Assembly: GCA_900551265.1 (NCBI GenBank)
Contig: URVL01000020.1
Location: 1-22,954, forward strand
DNA: 22,954 bases
Reading direction: 5' to 3'
Origin: an uncultured Eubacteriales bacterium
GTDB taxonomy: Bacteria > Bacillota > Clostridia > Oscillospirales > QAMX01
Shown here: positions 1-6,422 of the stretch, one piece after another
Layout: each line of letters opens with the position of its first letter
Numbering within the stretch: position 1 is the stretch's first letter
Notes under the pieces: model-generated
Databases searched by the model: none
What the model saw: the letters and a program-made list of their open reading frames with translations, nothing else
Told to the model about the DNA's origin: nothing
Translations under genes and position numbers: made by a program

Positions 1-339
1 CTGGACGACAAAGGTCTTGTTGCGGGTTTTGTCGTGAAAGAGAAGGTCTGTATAGGTCCCTTCCGGCTGGGCGGGAATGCCTTGTGTAAGGCAGAGATAT
101 CGTTTTTCCCACTCATGGCGCTGGATGGCGGCGGAGAGAGCGGCAGCGGCCTTCTGATTCTTGGCGTAGACCATCACGCCGCCGGCCTCCCGGTCCAGAC
201 GATGGACGGGATAGATTTCGCAGCGGCACTGGGTGCGGAGCAGGGAGGGAAGATCACCCTCCGGTCCATCCTGAGAGAGAAGACCCGATGGTTTGAGACA
301 GACCAAAAGGTCTCTGTCCTCGTATAAAAGTGGAATCAT
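1..339 (-). CDS. RluA-family RNA pseudouridine synthase, N-terminal part (cut by window edge)
   Basis: The enzyme family converts specific uridines in rRNA or tRNA to pseudouridine in the cytoplasm. Reading the minus strand from the ATG at 339-337 gives 113 open residues that run off the left edge. Residues 44-60 read PVHRLDREAGGVMVYAK, the family signature, with D49 as the catalytic aspartate. The N-terminus (IPLLYEDRDLLVCLKPSG) goes straight into the catalytic fold, so there is no S4 RNA-binding domain; this fits the short RluA/TruC-like subgroup. A GGTAGGTG sequence precedes the start. The gene diverges from efp. Its codons look richer in G and C (GGC, GCC, CTC, CTG) than those of neighbouring genes. 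The family call is firm; the target RNA site cannot be told from this part. Confidence 0.88.
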   Translation of the reverse strand, partial: MIPLLYEDRDLLVCLKPSGLLSQDGPEGDLPSLLRTQCRCEIYPVHRLDREAGGVMVYAKNQKAAAALSAAIQRHEWEKRYLCLTQGIPAQPEGTYTDLLFHDKTRNKTFVVQ

Positions 340-404
340 AGGGGCACACCTACCATAATAAAAGTGACAGTCAGAGATTTCGATACGAATTTACCACAAA
401 ATAC

Positions 405-433
405 TTGCAATTACAACCGGAATACGATAAAAT
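405..433 (+). promoter_or_regulatory. Promoter of the efp operon
   Basis: A -35 box TTGCAA at 405-410 and a -10 box TAAAAT at 428-433 are separated by 17 bases. Transcription would begin near 440, leaving a short leader before the AGGAGG at 459-464 and the efp ATG at 474. Prediction by eye. Confidence 0.6.
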
Positions 434-473
434 GGCCGATGGGTAAATTCATTCCAACAGGAGGATATAGTAT

Positions 474-1037
474 ATGGCAACGATTACTGCCGGCGATTTC
501 CGCAACGGTGTTACTTTTGAAATGGATGGACAGGTCTGTCAGGTTGTCGAATTCCAGCACGTGAAGCCGGGTAAAGGTGCCGCCTTTGTCCGCACTAAAA
601 TAAAAAATGTCATTACCGGCGCTGTCACGGAGCGTACATTCAGCCCGACCGATAAGTTTGAAAACGCTTATGTTGAACGCCGCGAAATGCAGTATCTCTA
701 TGCAGACGGTGACCTTTATTATTTTATGGATATGGATACTTTCGAGCAAATTCCGATTGATTCCCATGTATTAGGCGATAGTCTGAAATTTGTCAAAGAG
801 GAAATGATGGTTAAGATTCTCTCCTATAAGGGGAATGTCTTTGCGGTCGAACCTCCCACGTTTGTGGAGCTTGAAGTTACGGCAACGGAACCCGGGGTCC
901 GCGGTGATACAGCCACGAACACCATGAAGCCTGCAACATTGGAGACAGGCGCGGAGATTAAGGTTCCGCTCTTCATCAATATCGGCGATAAAATTAAAAT
1001 CGATACTCGCGTTGGCGAGTATTTAAGCCGCGCTTAA
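474..1037 (+). CDS. efp: Translation elongation factor P
   Basis: EF-P binds stalled ribosomes between the P and E sites and speeds peptide bond formation at polyproline stretches. The protein has 187 residues, the usual length, and all three beta-barrel parts: a KOW-like N-domain (about 1-65), a central OB domain (about 66-128) and a C-terminal OB domain ending in [17 protein letters not shown]. The tip loop is [10 protein letters not shown] (residues 29-38); K34 in PGKG is the residue that is modified in many bacteria. The ATG at 474 follows AGGAGG by nine bases. It is the first gene of an apparent operon with the zinc-ribbon protein 20 bases downstream and the cupin. None of the known modification genes (epmA/B, ymfI) is in the window. 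Confidence 0.97.
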   Translation: MATITAGDFRNGVTFEMDGQVCQVVEFQHVKPGKGAAFVRTKIKNVITGAVTERTFSPTDKFENAYVERREMQYLYADGDLYYFMDMDTFEQIPIDSHVLGDSLKFVKEEMMVKILSYKGNVFAVEPPTFVELEVTATEPGVRGDTATNTMKPATLETGAEIKVPLFINIGDKIKIDTRVGEYLSRA

Positions 1038-1057
1038 TTTTGCGGCAGGAGGAAATT

Positions 1058-1495
1058 ATGACGTCTCAGGAAAAAGTTGCATATTTAAAAGGCTTGATGG
1101 CCGGCCTTGAGCTGGATCCCGAAAAGAAAGAAACCAAAGTATTAAACGCTATGGCAGATGTCCTTGACGATATTGTCCACGACATGCTGGATATTGAAGA
1201 CGATATCATTGATATCGGCGAGCAGGTTGACGGTATCGATGAAGATCTCACCTCTCTTGAGGATGATTTCTATGATGACGAAGAGGAGGATGAGGAAGAC
1301 GAAGAAGACGACGACTTCTTCGAAATTAAATGTCCTGGCTGCGGTGAAGAGCTTTATATTGACGGCGGTGTTCTCGAGGAGGGGTCTCTTGAATGCCCCC
1401 AGTGCGGACGTGTCATAGAGTTCCATACTGCTTGTGATTGCGGCTGCGATCACTGTGGCAGCGAGTGTGAAGAAGAGGACGGAAACAATGATTAA
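1058..1495 (+). CDS. CD1247-type protein with acidic linker and zinc ribbon
   Basis: Function unknown. The 145-residue protein begins MTSQEKVAYLKGLMAGLELD, which matches my recollection of the clostridial CD1247 N-terminal domain family. Residues 1-70 look helical and acidic; residues 70-88 are almost wholly Asp/Glu. Then two CxxC pairs (C92/C95 and C113/C116) form a likely zinc ribbon. The tail is unusual: five more cysteines at 126, 128, 130, 133 and 137, followed by an acidic end, which could bind a second metal. The ATG at 1058 is chosen because AGGAGG sits at 1048-1053; an in-frame start at 1040 has no such site. It lies between efp and the cupin and overlaps the cupin by 8 bases, so the three are probably translated from one mRNA. 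Confidence 0.85.
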   Translation: MTSQEKVAYLKGLMAGLELDPEKKETKVLNAMADVLDDIVHDMLDIEDDIIDIGEQVDGIDEDLTSLEDDFYDDEEEDEEDEEDDDFFEIKCPGCGEELYIDGGVLEEGSLECPQCGRVIEFHTACDCGCDHCGSECEEEDGNND

Positions 1496-1832
1496 GCGCA
1501 GGTCTGAGATGCAAACCCGTGTTGTGGAAGGCGCGCGCGGTGGTAACGGCTGCGTACAGTTTCTTGATCTTATGAGGGAAGAAGAAACCCTCGGTAAATT
1601 GCGTGTTGCCTGTGAGATCACGCTTGAAAAGGGCTGTTCCATAGGCCGGCATCCGCACGGATCGGACGCTGAAATTTATATCATGACGCAGGGTACGGCT
1701 GTGGTAGACGACAACGGCGAAATTTCAACGGTTTCGGCCGGCGACGTCATCTATACAGGTGGCGGAGCGTTTCACGCGCTTGCAAACGAAGAAGACAAGC
1801 CAGTAAAACTCTTTGCATTGGTTATCAATTAA
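1488..1832 (+). CDS. Small single-domain cupin protein
   Basis: This is a 114-residue protein with one cupin barrel. Motif 1 is GCSIGRHPHGSDAEIYIMTQG, with likely metal ligands H55, H57 and E62; motif 2 is GDVIYTGGGAFHALAN, with H96 in the ligand position. Such single cupins can be isomerases, dioxygenases or sugar sensors, and sequence alone does not decide between them. The start ATG at 1488 overlaps the end of the zinc-ribbon gene, with purine-rich GAGGACGGAAACA just before it. An ATG at 1509 is possible but would lose seven residues. It is the last gene of the efp operon, 10 bases ahead of a strong terminator. No signal peptide, so cytoplasmic. Confidence 0.85.
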   Translation: MIKRRSEMQTRVVEGARGGNGCVQFLDLMREEETLGKLRVACEITLEKGCSIGRHPHGSDAEIYIMTQGTAVVDDNGEISTVSAGDVIYTGGGAFHALANEEDKPVKLFALVIN

Positions 1833-1842
1833 CAGTTTACAT

Positions 1843-1871
1843 GTCTGTCAGCTTGCTGGCAGACTTTTTTT
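1843..1871 (+). terminator. Intrinsic terminator of the efp operon
   Basis: GTCTGTCAG (1843-1851) pairs with CTGGCAGAC (1856-1864) over nine base pairs, one of them G-U, with a CTTG loop, followed by seven T residues. Confidence 0.9.
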
Positions 1872-1881
1872 ATTCAGCAAT

Positions 1882-1921
1882 GGAAAGTTTCCTTGACATT
1901 GATGTGTTTCTGTGTTATCAT
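1882..1921 (+). promoter_or_regulatory. Promoter with candidate operator for the XRE regulator cassette
   Basis: TTGACA at 1893-1898 and TATCAT at 1916-1921 are spaced by 17 bases, close to consensus. A small palindrome GGAAA-G-TTTCC (1882-1892) touches the -35 box, and its left part TGGAAAGT recurs at 1927-1934 just after the -10 box. Sites flanking a promoter in this way suggest autorepression by the XRE protein encoded downstream, which is an inference. Confidence 0.65.
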
Positions 1922-1959
1922 GTATATGGAAAGTAAACTTGCATCAAAGGGATCTGCAA

Positions 1960-2160
1960 ATGAAAAATCGCCTGGAAGAACTGAGAAAACAACGCGGTAT
2001 ACGGCAGGAGGATCTGGCAGAAGTGCTCGGTGTATCCCGGCAGACAATTGGTTCCCTGGAAAATGGGCGCTACAATCCCTCCATTCTCTTAGCCTACAAG
2101 ATATCGCGCTATTTTAAATGCACCATAGAAGACATTTTCATCTACGAGGAGGAAACATGA
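1960..2160 (+). CDS. Small XRE-family (Cro/CI-like) transcriptional regulator
   Basis: The 66-residue protein is essentially one helix-turn-helix domain. Residues 4-60 contain the usual XRE pattern: LEELRKQRGIRQEDLAEVLG, then VSRQTIGSLENGRYNPS as the turn and recognition helix, then a LAYKISRYFKCTIEDIF tail. This is the YozG-like subgroup common in Firmicutes. The ATG at 1960 is chosen because AAAGGGA stands seven bases before it; an in-frame start at 1912 would place the N-terminus inside the promoter. The downstream membrane protein starts two bases after the stop, with its ribosome binding site inside this gene, so the two are co-translated. Such pairs often act as regulator and membrane partner, but the signal sensed is unknown. 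Confidence 0.9.
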   Translation: MKNRLEELRKQRGIRQEDLAEVLGVSRQTIGSLENGRYNPSILLAYKISRYFKCTIEDIFIYEEET

Positions 2161-2161
2161 C

Positions 2162-2569
2162 ATGCGGTTATTTTCCAGAGCATATTTTGATACTTTATTT
2201 ACAATTGGTCTTTTACTTGCGGTAACTGTGAACCTCAACCGCCAATATCTATTTCTGCCTGATTTTGTTTCGGGATTTTTTACAGGACTTTCCCTTATGC
2301 TTCTACTGTTGGCCGGATCGCTTCGTTATATAAAGCCGCTGCAAAAGCGTCTCTCCATCGCTGCCAGCGACGAACGCATTCAGATCATTAAAGGCCGTGC
2401 ATTTGAGTCGGCATATGCCGCCGCACTATTGGCCGGCACTGCCGCCGTGGTTATTTTGGGTTTTTTCGGCGAACCATATTATTATATTTCTTTTGGCATC
2501 GCAGGATTATTGTTCCTGGAAAGTTTTATATTTGGCCTTGCAAAAGTTGTATTGTCTCATAAAATGTAA
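2162..2569 (+). CDS. Four-helix membrane protein of the DUF2178-like type
   Basis: Function unknown. The 135-residue protein has likely membrane segments at about 10-25, 33-54, 83-102 and 106-131, with a cytosolic loop 55-82 that contains SDERIQIIKGRAFESAY. The DER followed by a helix is typical of DUF2178-like proteins encoded next to small XRE regulators. AGGAGG at 2147-2152 precedes the ATG at 2162 by nine bases. An ATG at 2157 overlaps the regulator stop but leads into a different frame that does not give this protein. A strong terminator follows. The assignment to DUF2178 is from general resemblance and could be a neighbouring DUF. Confidence 0.75.
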   Translation: MRLFSRAYFDTLFTIGLLLAVTVNLNRQYLFLPDFVSGFFTGLSLMLLLLAGSLRYIKPLQKRLSIAASDERIQIIKGRAFESAYAAALLAGTAAVVILGFFGEPYYYISFGIAGLLFLESFIFGLAKVVLSHKM

Positions 2570-2598
2570 TCTAAATTACCTAAGGTGAATCTCATAAA

Positions 2599-2640
2599 AA
2601 CAGCGCTGCACCCAGTCGGGAATTGCAGCGCTGTTATATT
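2599..2640 (+). terminator. Intrinsic terminator of the XRE cassette
   Basis: AACAGCGCTGCA (2599-2610) pairs perfectly with TGCAGCGCTGTT (2624-2635), 12 base pairs, and the loop holds a further CCC/GGG pairing. An ATATTTTT tract follows. Confidence 0.88.
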
Positions 2641-2956
2641 TTTCATGGTCTTTGGTACGCTGTAGACAGGACAGCGCGGTATTATTTCTATTGGTATCCG
2701 CATATTCCCCAAACCGTTTTCCTGCGCAGGTGAATCCCGCAGCACAGAGCGTTATCCCCTTGCCAAAGATAAATATCTCGTTTCATTGGCTCCAGATCAG
2801 CCAAATTGGTAACACCCTTTCGTATCCTGTATTTTCAAAAATTGACCATCTGCCGGACGCGGCATACGAATCTCAAGCAGCGAACACAGAATTTACTTCA
2901 AAGCAAATGCGGTCCGTTTTCTGATTTGCTTTCATTCGTAAAATAACGGAGAAAAT
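2641..2956. other. Gene-poor stretch without a supportable gene
   Basis: About 315 bases between two terminators. The longest plus-strand reading frame (2652-2924, TTG start) has no ribosome binding site and no recognisable domain. A minus-strand frame of 62 codons has none either. I see no good promoter. It may be a decayed remnant or hold a small RNA. Confidence 0.5.
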
Positions 2957-2991
2957 CCCCGCAAACATATCTCGCCTGCGGGGCATTTTTT
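2957..2991. terminator. Probable bidirectional terminator beyond the YwnB-like gene
   Basis: CCCCGCA (2957-2963) pairs with TGCGGGG (2977-2983) with a 13-base loop. On the plus strand CATTTTTT follows. On the minus strand ATTTTC follows, which would end transcription of the reductase gene whose stop is at 3054. Confidence 0.7.
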
Positions 2992-3053
2992 CATCACATG
3001 GATTTCTTCAGATTTCGTCGTCAACAACAGAAATTGCCGTTGCCGCGTATACG

Positions 3054-3683
3054 TTATTTTCTGACAACGCTGATGCGCTGCTGAATATGTCTGCCCTCGG
3101 TGATTTCATCTACCATAGCAATGGCGTAATCAGCATAACTAATTATGCTCTCACCCCGGCTGTTTAGGGTCATCTCCTCGCCACCTAAAATATATGCGCC
3201 GGTTCTCTCTCCGTCAGCTTGAAAATCTCCGGCAGGACTTACAAAAGTCCACTGGACATCATTTCTCTCGCGCAGCTCAGCAAGTGCCTTGCCCTGTGCC
3301 TTGGCCAACGGTAAAAACTGTGGTGGAAAATCCGGGCCATCAGAAACAACGGCCGTATGTTCCGGATTTACATATAGGCTCCCCGCGCCCCCAACAACAA
3401 GCAATCGGGTCTTTCTGCCAGAGAGGATATCGCACAGATGTTCTAAAGATTCGCTGTGTCTGGGTAGCTCTTCTTCTTTCCACACGCCAAATGCATCAAC
3501 AACAACATCAAAGTCCTTCAGATCGGCCGCCGTTAAATCAAAAAGATCCTTTTGTATTACTTTTTTAGCAACCGTTCTGTTCTCCTCCCGTACGACAGCA
3601 GTGACATCCAAACCTCTTTCAACCGCCTCTTTTGTGATCAGCGTTCCAACTCTGCCATTCGCACAAACAACTGCAATCTTCAT
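3054..3683 (-). CDS. YwnB-like NAD(P)H-binding reductase (NmrA/atypical SDR)
   Basis: A 209-residue cytoplasmic protein with a Rossmann start, MKIAVVCANGRVGTLITKEA: the GxxGxxG-type loop is altered to ANGRVG, as in the NmrA/YwnB group. Later landmarks are a VVVDAFG strand at about 60-66 and VVGGAGSLYV near 95-105. The residues KAQGKALAELRERNDVQWTFVSPAGDF and SYADYAIAMVDEI match the C-terminal half of NAD(P)H-binding proteins. It probably reduces or senses quinone-like or reactive electrophiles, but no substrate is shown by the sequence. The ATG at 3683 has GGAGG eight bases upstream; a frame extending to 3749 crosses the promoter and is rejected. It lies downstream of the Rrf2 regulator gene, separated by a terminator, and has its own promoter with two operators. 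Confidence 0.88.
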   Translation of the reverse strand: MKIAVVCANGRVGTLITKEAVERGLDVTAVVREENRTVAKKVIQKDLFDLTAADLKDFDVVVDAFGVWKEEELPRHSESLEHLCDILSGRKTRLLVVGGAGSLYVNPEHTAVVSDGPDFPPQFLPLAKAQGKALAELRERNDVQWTFVSPAGDFQADGERTGAYILGGEEMTLNSRGESIISYADYAIAMVDEITEGRHIQQRISVVRK

Positions 3684-3714
3684 AATGAATACCTCCGTAA
3701 GTGTTATGATAATA

Positions 3715-3735
3715 TTGTAACCATTTCGATTACAA
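3715..3735 (-). promoter_or_regulatory. Operator 1, TTGTAA-N9-TTACAA, at the reductase transcription start
   Basis: TTGTAA (3715-3720) and TTACAA (3730-3735) form a perfect 6-bp inverted repeat with a nine-base spacer. The site covers the expected transcription start, about 3733. Its centre is 42 bases from operator 2, four helical turns. Confidence 0.7.
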
Positions 3736-3739
3736 CAAC

Positions 3740-3768
3740 AATATAACACACTTCTGTTGTAATGTAAA
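3740..3768 (-). promoter_or_regulatory. Promoter of the YwnB-like gene
   Basis: On the minus strand TTTACA (plus coordinates 3763-3768) and TATATT (3740-3745) are 17 bases apart. The -35 box lies inside operator 2 and the start site inside operator 1. Confidence 0.75.
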
Positions 3769-3780
3769 TAGTTACAACAG
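3754..3780 (-). promoter_or_regulatory. Operator 2, 9-bp-arm inverted repeat over the -35 box
   Basis: CTGTTGTAA (3754-3762) and TTACAACAG (3772-3780) are perfect 9-bp inverted arms with a nine-base spacer that carries the -35 box. It shares the TTGTAA-N9-TTACAA core with operator 1. Confidence 0.78.
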
Positions 3781-3787
3781 AATTTTT

Positions 3788-3832
3788 AAAAGTAAGCCAT
3801 ACGTCTTGTCAAAGACGGTATGGCTTACTTTT
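3788..3832 (-). terminator. Terminator of the Rrf2 regulator gene
   Basis: A 20-base arm (3788-3807) pairs with 3812-3832 with one bulged base and a four-base loop. On the minus strand it begins two bases after the TAG stop and ends in a TTTT tract. Confidence 0.88.
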
Positions 3833-3834
3833 AG

Positions 3835-4281
3835 CTATTGCTGTTTTTCGTTTGCAATACATTCCTGCGTATCATAAACGACATCGGAAAGCGTGATCTT
3901 TTGCATTTCAAGTTCCATCGCTTCTTGCACTCGCCGCAGCTTGTCATCAAGAATTCGGTGAATATTTCGCCCTACCGGACACTGCGGATTTGGATTTTCA
4001 TGAAAACGAAACAGTTCTCCCCGTTCGACACACTCAACGGCATGATAAACATCTAAAAATGTGATCTCATTCAGCGGTCTAGCTATGGAAGCTCCTCCAC
4101 TTCCTCTTTGTACGTTTACTAGCCCCGCTGCCTTTAACTGAGATAAAAGCTTACGAATAATAACCGGATTCACATTTACACTCTTTGCCAAAAAATCGCT
4201 CGTCACTCTTGTATTATTCCCAAACGTACTGATACAGGTGAATATGTGTATTGCTATCGTAAATCTGCTAGAAATTTGCAT
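3835..4281 (-). CDS. YwnA-like Rrf2-family transcriptional regulator
   Basis: A 148-residue winged-helix regulator. It opens MQISSRFTIAIHIFTCIST, followed by the helix-turn-helix SDFLAKSVNVNPVIIRKLLSQL and the wing GLVNVQRGSGGASIARP. The C-terminal part contains RFHENPNPQCPVG, which is the hallmark of the B. subtilis YwnA subgroup as I recall it. It keeps only the single cysteine of that motif, so it lacks the three-cysteine iron-sulfur site of IscR or NsrR. The ATG at 4281 has GAGGTT before it; an in-frame start at 4299 would add six residues. It is transcribed ahead of the YwnB-like reductase, and ywnA and ywnB are also adjacent in B. subtilis. Three matching operators suggest that it controls itself and the reductase. 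Confidence 0.92.
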   Translation of the reverse strand: MQISSRFTIAIHIFTCISTFGNNTRVTSDFLAKSVNVNPVIIRKLLSQLKAAGLVNVQRGSGGASIARPLNEITFLDVYHAVECVERGELFRFHENPNPQCPVGRNIHRILDDKLRRVQEAMELEMQKITLSDVVYDTQECIANEKQQ

Positions 4282-4316
4282 GATATTAACCTCACACAAT
4301 TTATAACTTCGTTTCT

Positions 4317-4353
4317 ATTATAGCGTGTTTTATTATAACATCAATCGTTACAT
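4317..4353 (-). promoter_or_regulatory. Promoter and degenerate operator 3 of the Rrf2 gene
   Basis: On the minus strand TTGATG (4339-4344) and TATAAT (4317-4322) are spaced by 16 bases. Overlapping the -35 box, TTATAA (4333-4338), a nine-base spacer and TTACAT (4348-4353) match the TTGTAA-N9-TTACAA operator with one change in each half. This suggests autoregulation. Confidence 0.6.
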
Positions 4354-4393
4354 CTATACTTAGAAAAAATCAATATGCGTGCAACAGCTAAGA

Positions 4394-4415
4394 GGCAGAG
4401 CCCTAAGACTCTGCC
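4394..4415 (-). terminator. Hairpin beyond obg, probable terminator
   Basis: GGCAGAG (4394-4400) pairs with CTCTGCC (4409-4415) with an eight-base loop. The T tract on the minus strand is weak (TCTTAGC), so termination may be incomplete. Confidence 0.5.
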
Positions 4416-4467
4416 CAAGTAACGATGCTTTTAGAACCGATCGATTTTTCTTCCGTCATTGCATGTT

Positions 4468-5739
4468 CTACACAACATAGTCAAACTGGTATCCCTCGAC
4501 GTCTACCGTATCTCCTTCGGAAATTCCCATCTCTTCCAGTCTGTCATAGACGCCCGCGTCGCGCAGCGTTCTGTCAAAAAACATGCGTGACTCATAATCC
4601 GTAAAATTCGTACTCTGAATCAACCGTTCAAGCCAGGTACCCTCGACATAATAAACGCCATCTTCAATAGTTATCTCGACCTCACGAGATACGCCCTCCT
4701 CTATGACCGGCGGCACATACTCCGATTCAAATACAAGTACAGGCGGCAGCTCAGCAAGTTTTTGCGCCGCCGCGCGAACGACCTCACGTACGCCAGCGGT
4801 AGTCGCGGCTGAAATCTCAAAATACGGCAGACCAATCTCCCTGATATAATCACGGAAGCGCTGAAAGGCTTCCTGATCCTGAATCATATCGGTCTTGTTG
4901 GCAACCACAATCTGTGGGCGTTTGGAAAGTGCTTCACTGTAAACCGCCAGTTCGCGATTGATCGTTTTAAAGTCTTCAATGGGATCCCGTCCCTCAATGC
5001 CAGATACATCAACCAAATGCAGCAAAAGACGGCAACGCTCCACATGACGCAGGAAATGATGTCCCAATCCGGCGCCTTCCCCAGCGCCTTCAATAAGGCC
5101 CGGGATGTCGGCCGCAACAAACGAAGTCGTTTCATCGACCGAAACCACGCCGAGGTTTGGTACCAGCGTTGTAAAATGATAATTGGCAATCTTCGGGCGT
5201 GCTGCGGAAATGACAGACAAAAGCGTTGACTTACCCACATTGGGAAACCCAATTAAGCCTACATCTGCTAAAAGTTTCAGTTCCAGAATCAATTCAAACT
5301 CTTCACCGGGCAGACCGGGATGCGCAAAACGCGGGACCTGCCGCTGTGCATTGGCAAAGTGGCTGTTCCCCCAGCCACCGCGTCCGCCATGTGCGACAAT
5401 AAACGGCTCGCTGTCGGACAAATCCTTGATAAGCGCACCGCTCTTTGCCTCTCGAATGAGCGTTCCACGAGGCACCTTAACCACAACGTCACGTCCTGAC
5501 TTACCATAGCAGCGCGCACCGCGCCCATTCTCACCATTACCCGCCACATACTTACGGGTATAACGGAAATCCATTAAAGATGACATGTGATTGTCCGCAA
5601 CAAATACCACATTCCCGCCGCGTCCACCGTCTCCACCGTCCGGTCCGCCTGCCGCTATATACTTTTCCCGATGAAATGAAACCGCACCGTCGCCGCCGCG
5701 TCCCGCCTGTACGCGGATTTTTACGATATCAACAAACAT
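4468..5739 (-). CDS. obg: GTPase Obg (ribosome assembly and stress)
   Basis: Essential GTPase that binds the 50S subunit and couples ribosome assembly to nutrient state. The 423-residue protein has the glycine-rich Obg domain (about 1-158, with AAGGPDGGDGGRGGNV), the G domain with P-loop GFPNVGKS (164-171), DIPG (211-214) and NKTD (281-284), and a C-terminal OCT domain from about 350 to the end, as in other Firmicutes and Actinobacteria. The ATG at 5739 follows AGGAGA. It lies 16 bases after the DUF2087 gene and shares a transcript with it. Upstream are rpmA and rplU, the usual partners of obg, but a hairpin after rpmA may lower obg expression relative to the ribosomal proteins. Confidence 0.97.
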   Translation of the reverse strand: MFVDIVKIRVQAGRGGDGAVSFHREKYIAAGGPDGGDGGRGGNVVFVADNHMSSLMDFRYTRKYVAGNGENGRGARCYGKSGRDVVVKVPRGTLIREAKSGALIKDLSDSEPFIVAHGGRGGWGNSHFANAQRQVPRFAHPGLPGEEFELILELKLLADVGLIGFPNVGKSTLLSVISAARPKIANYHFTTLVPNLGVVSVDETTSFVAADIPGLIEGAGEGAGLGHHFLRHVERCRLLLHLVDVSGIEGRDPIEDFKTINRELAVYSEALSKRPQIVVANKTDMIQDQEAFQRFRDYIREIGLPYFEISAATTAGVREVVRAAAQKLAELPPVLVFESEYVPPVIEEGVSREVEITIEDGVYYVEGTWLERLIQSTNFTDYESRMFFDRTLRDAGVYDRLEEMGISEGDTVDVEGYQFDYVV

Positions 5740-5755
5740 TTGTCTCTCCTGAAAA

Positions 5756-6055
5756 TTAGAATCTTTCTAGTATGGATGCCGCCGCTGGGAGTTCCTGAAC
5801 ACGGCGGTACTCCCGGCAGTCAACACTGCGTATGAGAAAGCCGAAATCAACAAGTTCACGACGTATCGTCACGTGGTCGGAATACACAATATGCAAACGA
5901 ATCATTTCATTCACTTCTTGTTCTGAATACGCACGATCCGATGCAAAGAGTCTGGCCAGATATTCAAGAACCGAAAGCCGCTGGCCAAGCTTTGACGGAT
6001 ATCTCGTCACAACTCCGTTTTCATCTAATAGTCTCTCTAAACTAAAATATTTCAT
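5756..6055 (-). CDS. DUF2087 domain protein between rpmA and obg
   Basis: Function unknown. The 99-residue protein contains one DUF2087-like domain: GVVTRYPSKLGQRLSVLEYL, then a YSEQEVNEMI helix and VTIRRELVDFGFLIR. The pattern resembles a small winged-helix fold, and in other proteins this domain follows a DNA-binding or metal-dependent regulator domain. Here it stands alone. The ATG at 6055 has a modest GGGGATCGGT before it. It sits between the terminator-like hairpin after rpmA and obg, 16 bases from obg, so it is probably read through from the rplU promoter and translated along with obg. A promoter of its own is not clear. Confidence 0.8.
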   Translation of the reverse strand: MKYFSLERLLDENGVVTRYPSKLGQRLSVLEYLARLFASDRAYSEQEVNEMIRLHIVYSDHVTIRRELVDFGFLIRSVDCREYRRVQELPAAASILERF

Positions 6056-6090
6056 ACCGATCCCCGAAACCTTTTACAGCGCCGATAGAG

Positions 6091-6120
6091 AAAATCCCGA
6101 ACCTCAAAAAAGGTTCGGGA
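6091..6120 (-). terminator. Hairpin after rpmA, likely partial terminator
   Basis: TCCCGAACCT (6095-6104) pairs perfectly with AGGTTCGGGA (6111-6120), 10 base pairs with a six-base loop. On the minus strand a short TTTTC follows, so it may let some transcription through to the DUF2087 gene and obg. Confidence 0.75.
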
Positions 6121-6134
6121 CAGTTTCAATTCGC

Positions 6135-6419
6135 TTACTGTTCAAGCTCGTAAACAGAAACCTTCTTGCGGTCACGGCCGACACGCTCAAAACGCACGGT
6201 ACCGTCAATCAAAGCAAAGAGGGTATCGTCGCTTCCACGGCCGACATTTGTGCCCGGATGAATCTTCGTGCCGCGCTGACGAACCAAAATATTACCGGCC
6301 GAGACAAACTGACCGTCCTGGCGCTTAACGCCAAGGCGCTTTGATTCGGAATCACGGCCGTTCTTTGTAGAGCCAACGCCCTTCTTATGAGCAAAAAACT
6401 GTATACCTATCTTCAACAT
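6135..6419 (-). CDS. rpmA: Ribosomal protein L27 with Prp-cleaved N-terminal extension
   Basis: L27 lies at the peptidyl transferase centre of the 50S subunit. The 94-residue protein begins [20 protein letters not shown]. The first nine residues are the Firmicutes extension, and IQFF|A is the known type of site cut by the Prp protease, giving a mature protein that starts AHKKG. The core [19 protein letters not shown] and [14 protein letters not shown] is standard. A GGAGGTG site before the ATG at 6419 lies within the end of prp. The gene is three bases after prp and is the third gene of the rplU-prp-rpmA transcript. A terminator-like hairpin follows. Confidence 0.97.
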   Translation of the reverse strand: MLKIGIQFFAHKKGVGSTKNGRDSESKRLGVKRQDGQFVSAGNILVRQRGTKIHPGTNVGRGSDDTLFALIDGTVRFERVGRDRKKVSVYELEQ

Positions 6420-6422
6420 ATG

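Noticed and set aside
2652..2924. Possible 90-residue protein in the gene-poor stretch
   Set aside because: TTG start without a ribosome binding site, no domain, no promoter.
5832..6344. Plus-strand reading frame of 170 codons across the DUF2087 gene, hairpin and rpmA
   Set aside because: It spans two supported minus-strand genes and a terminator hairpin, with no coding signature of its own.
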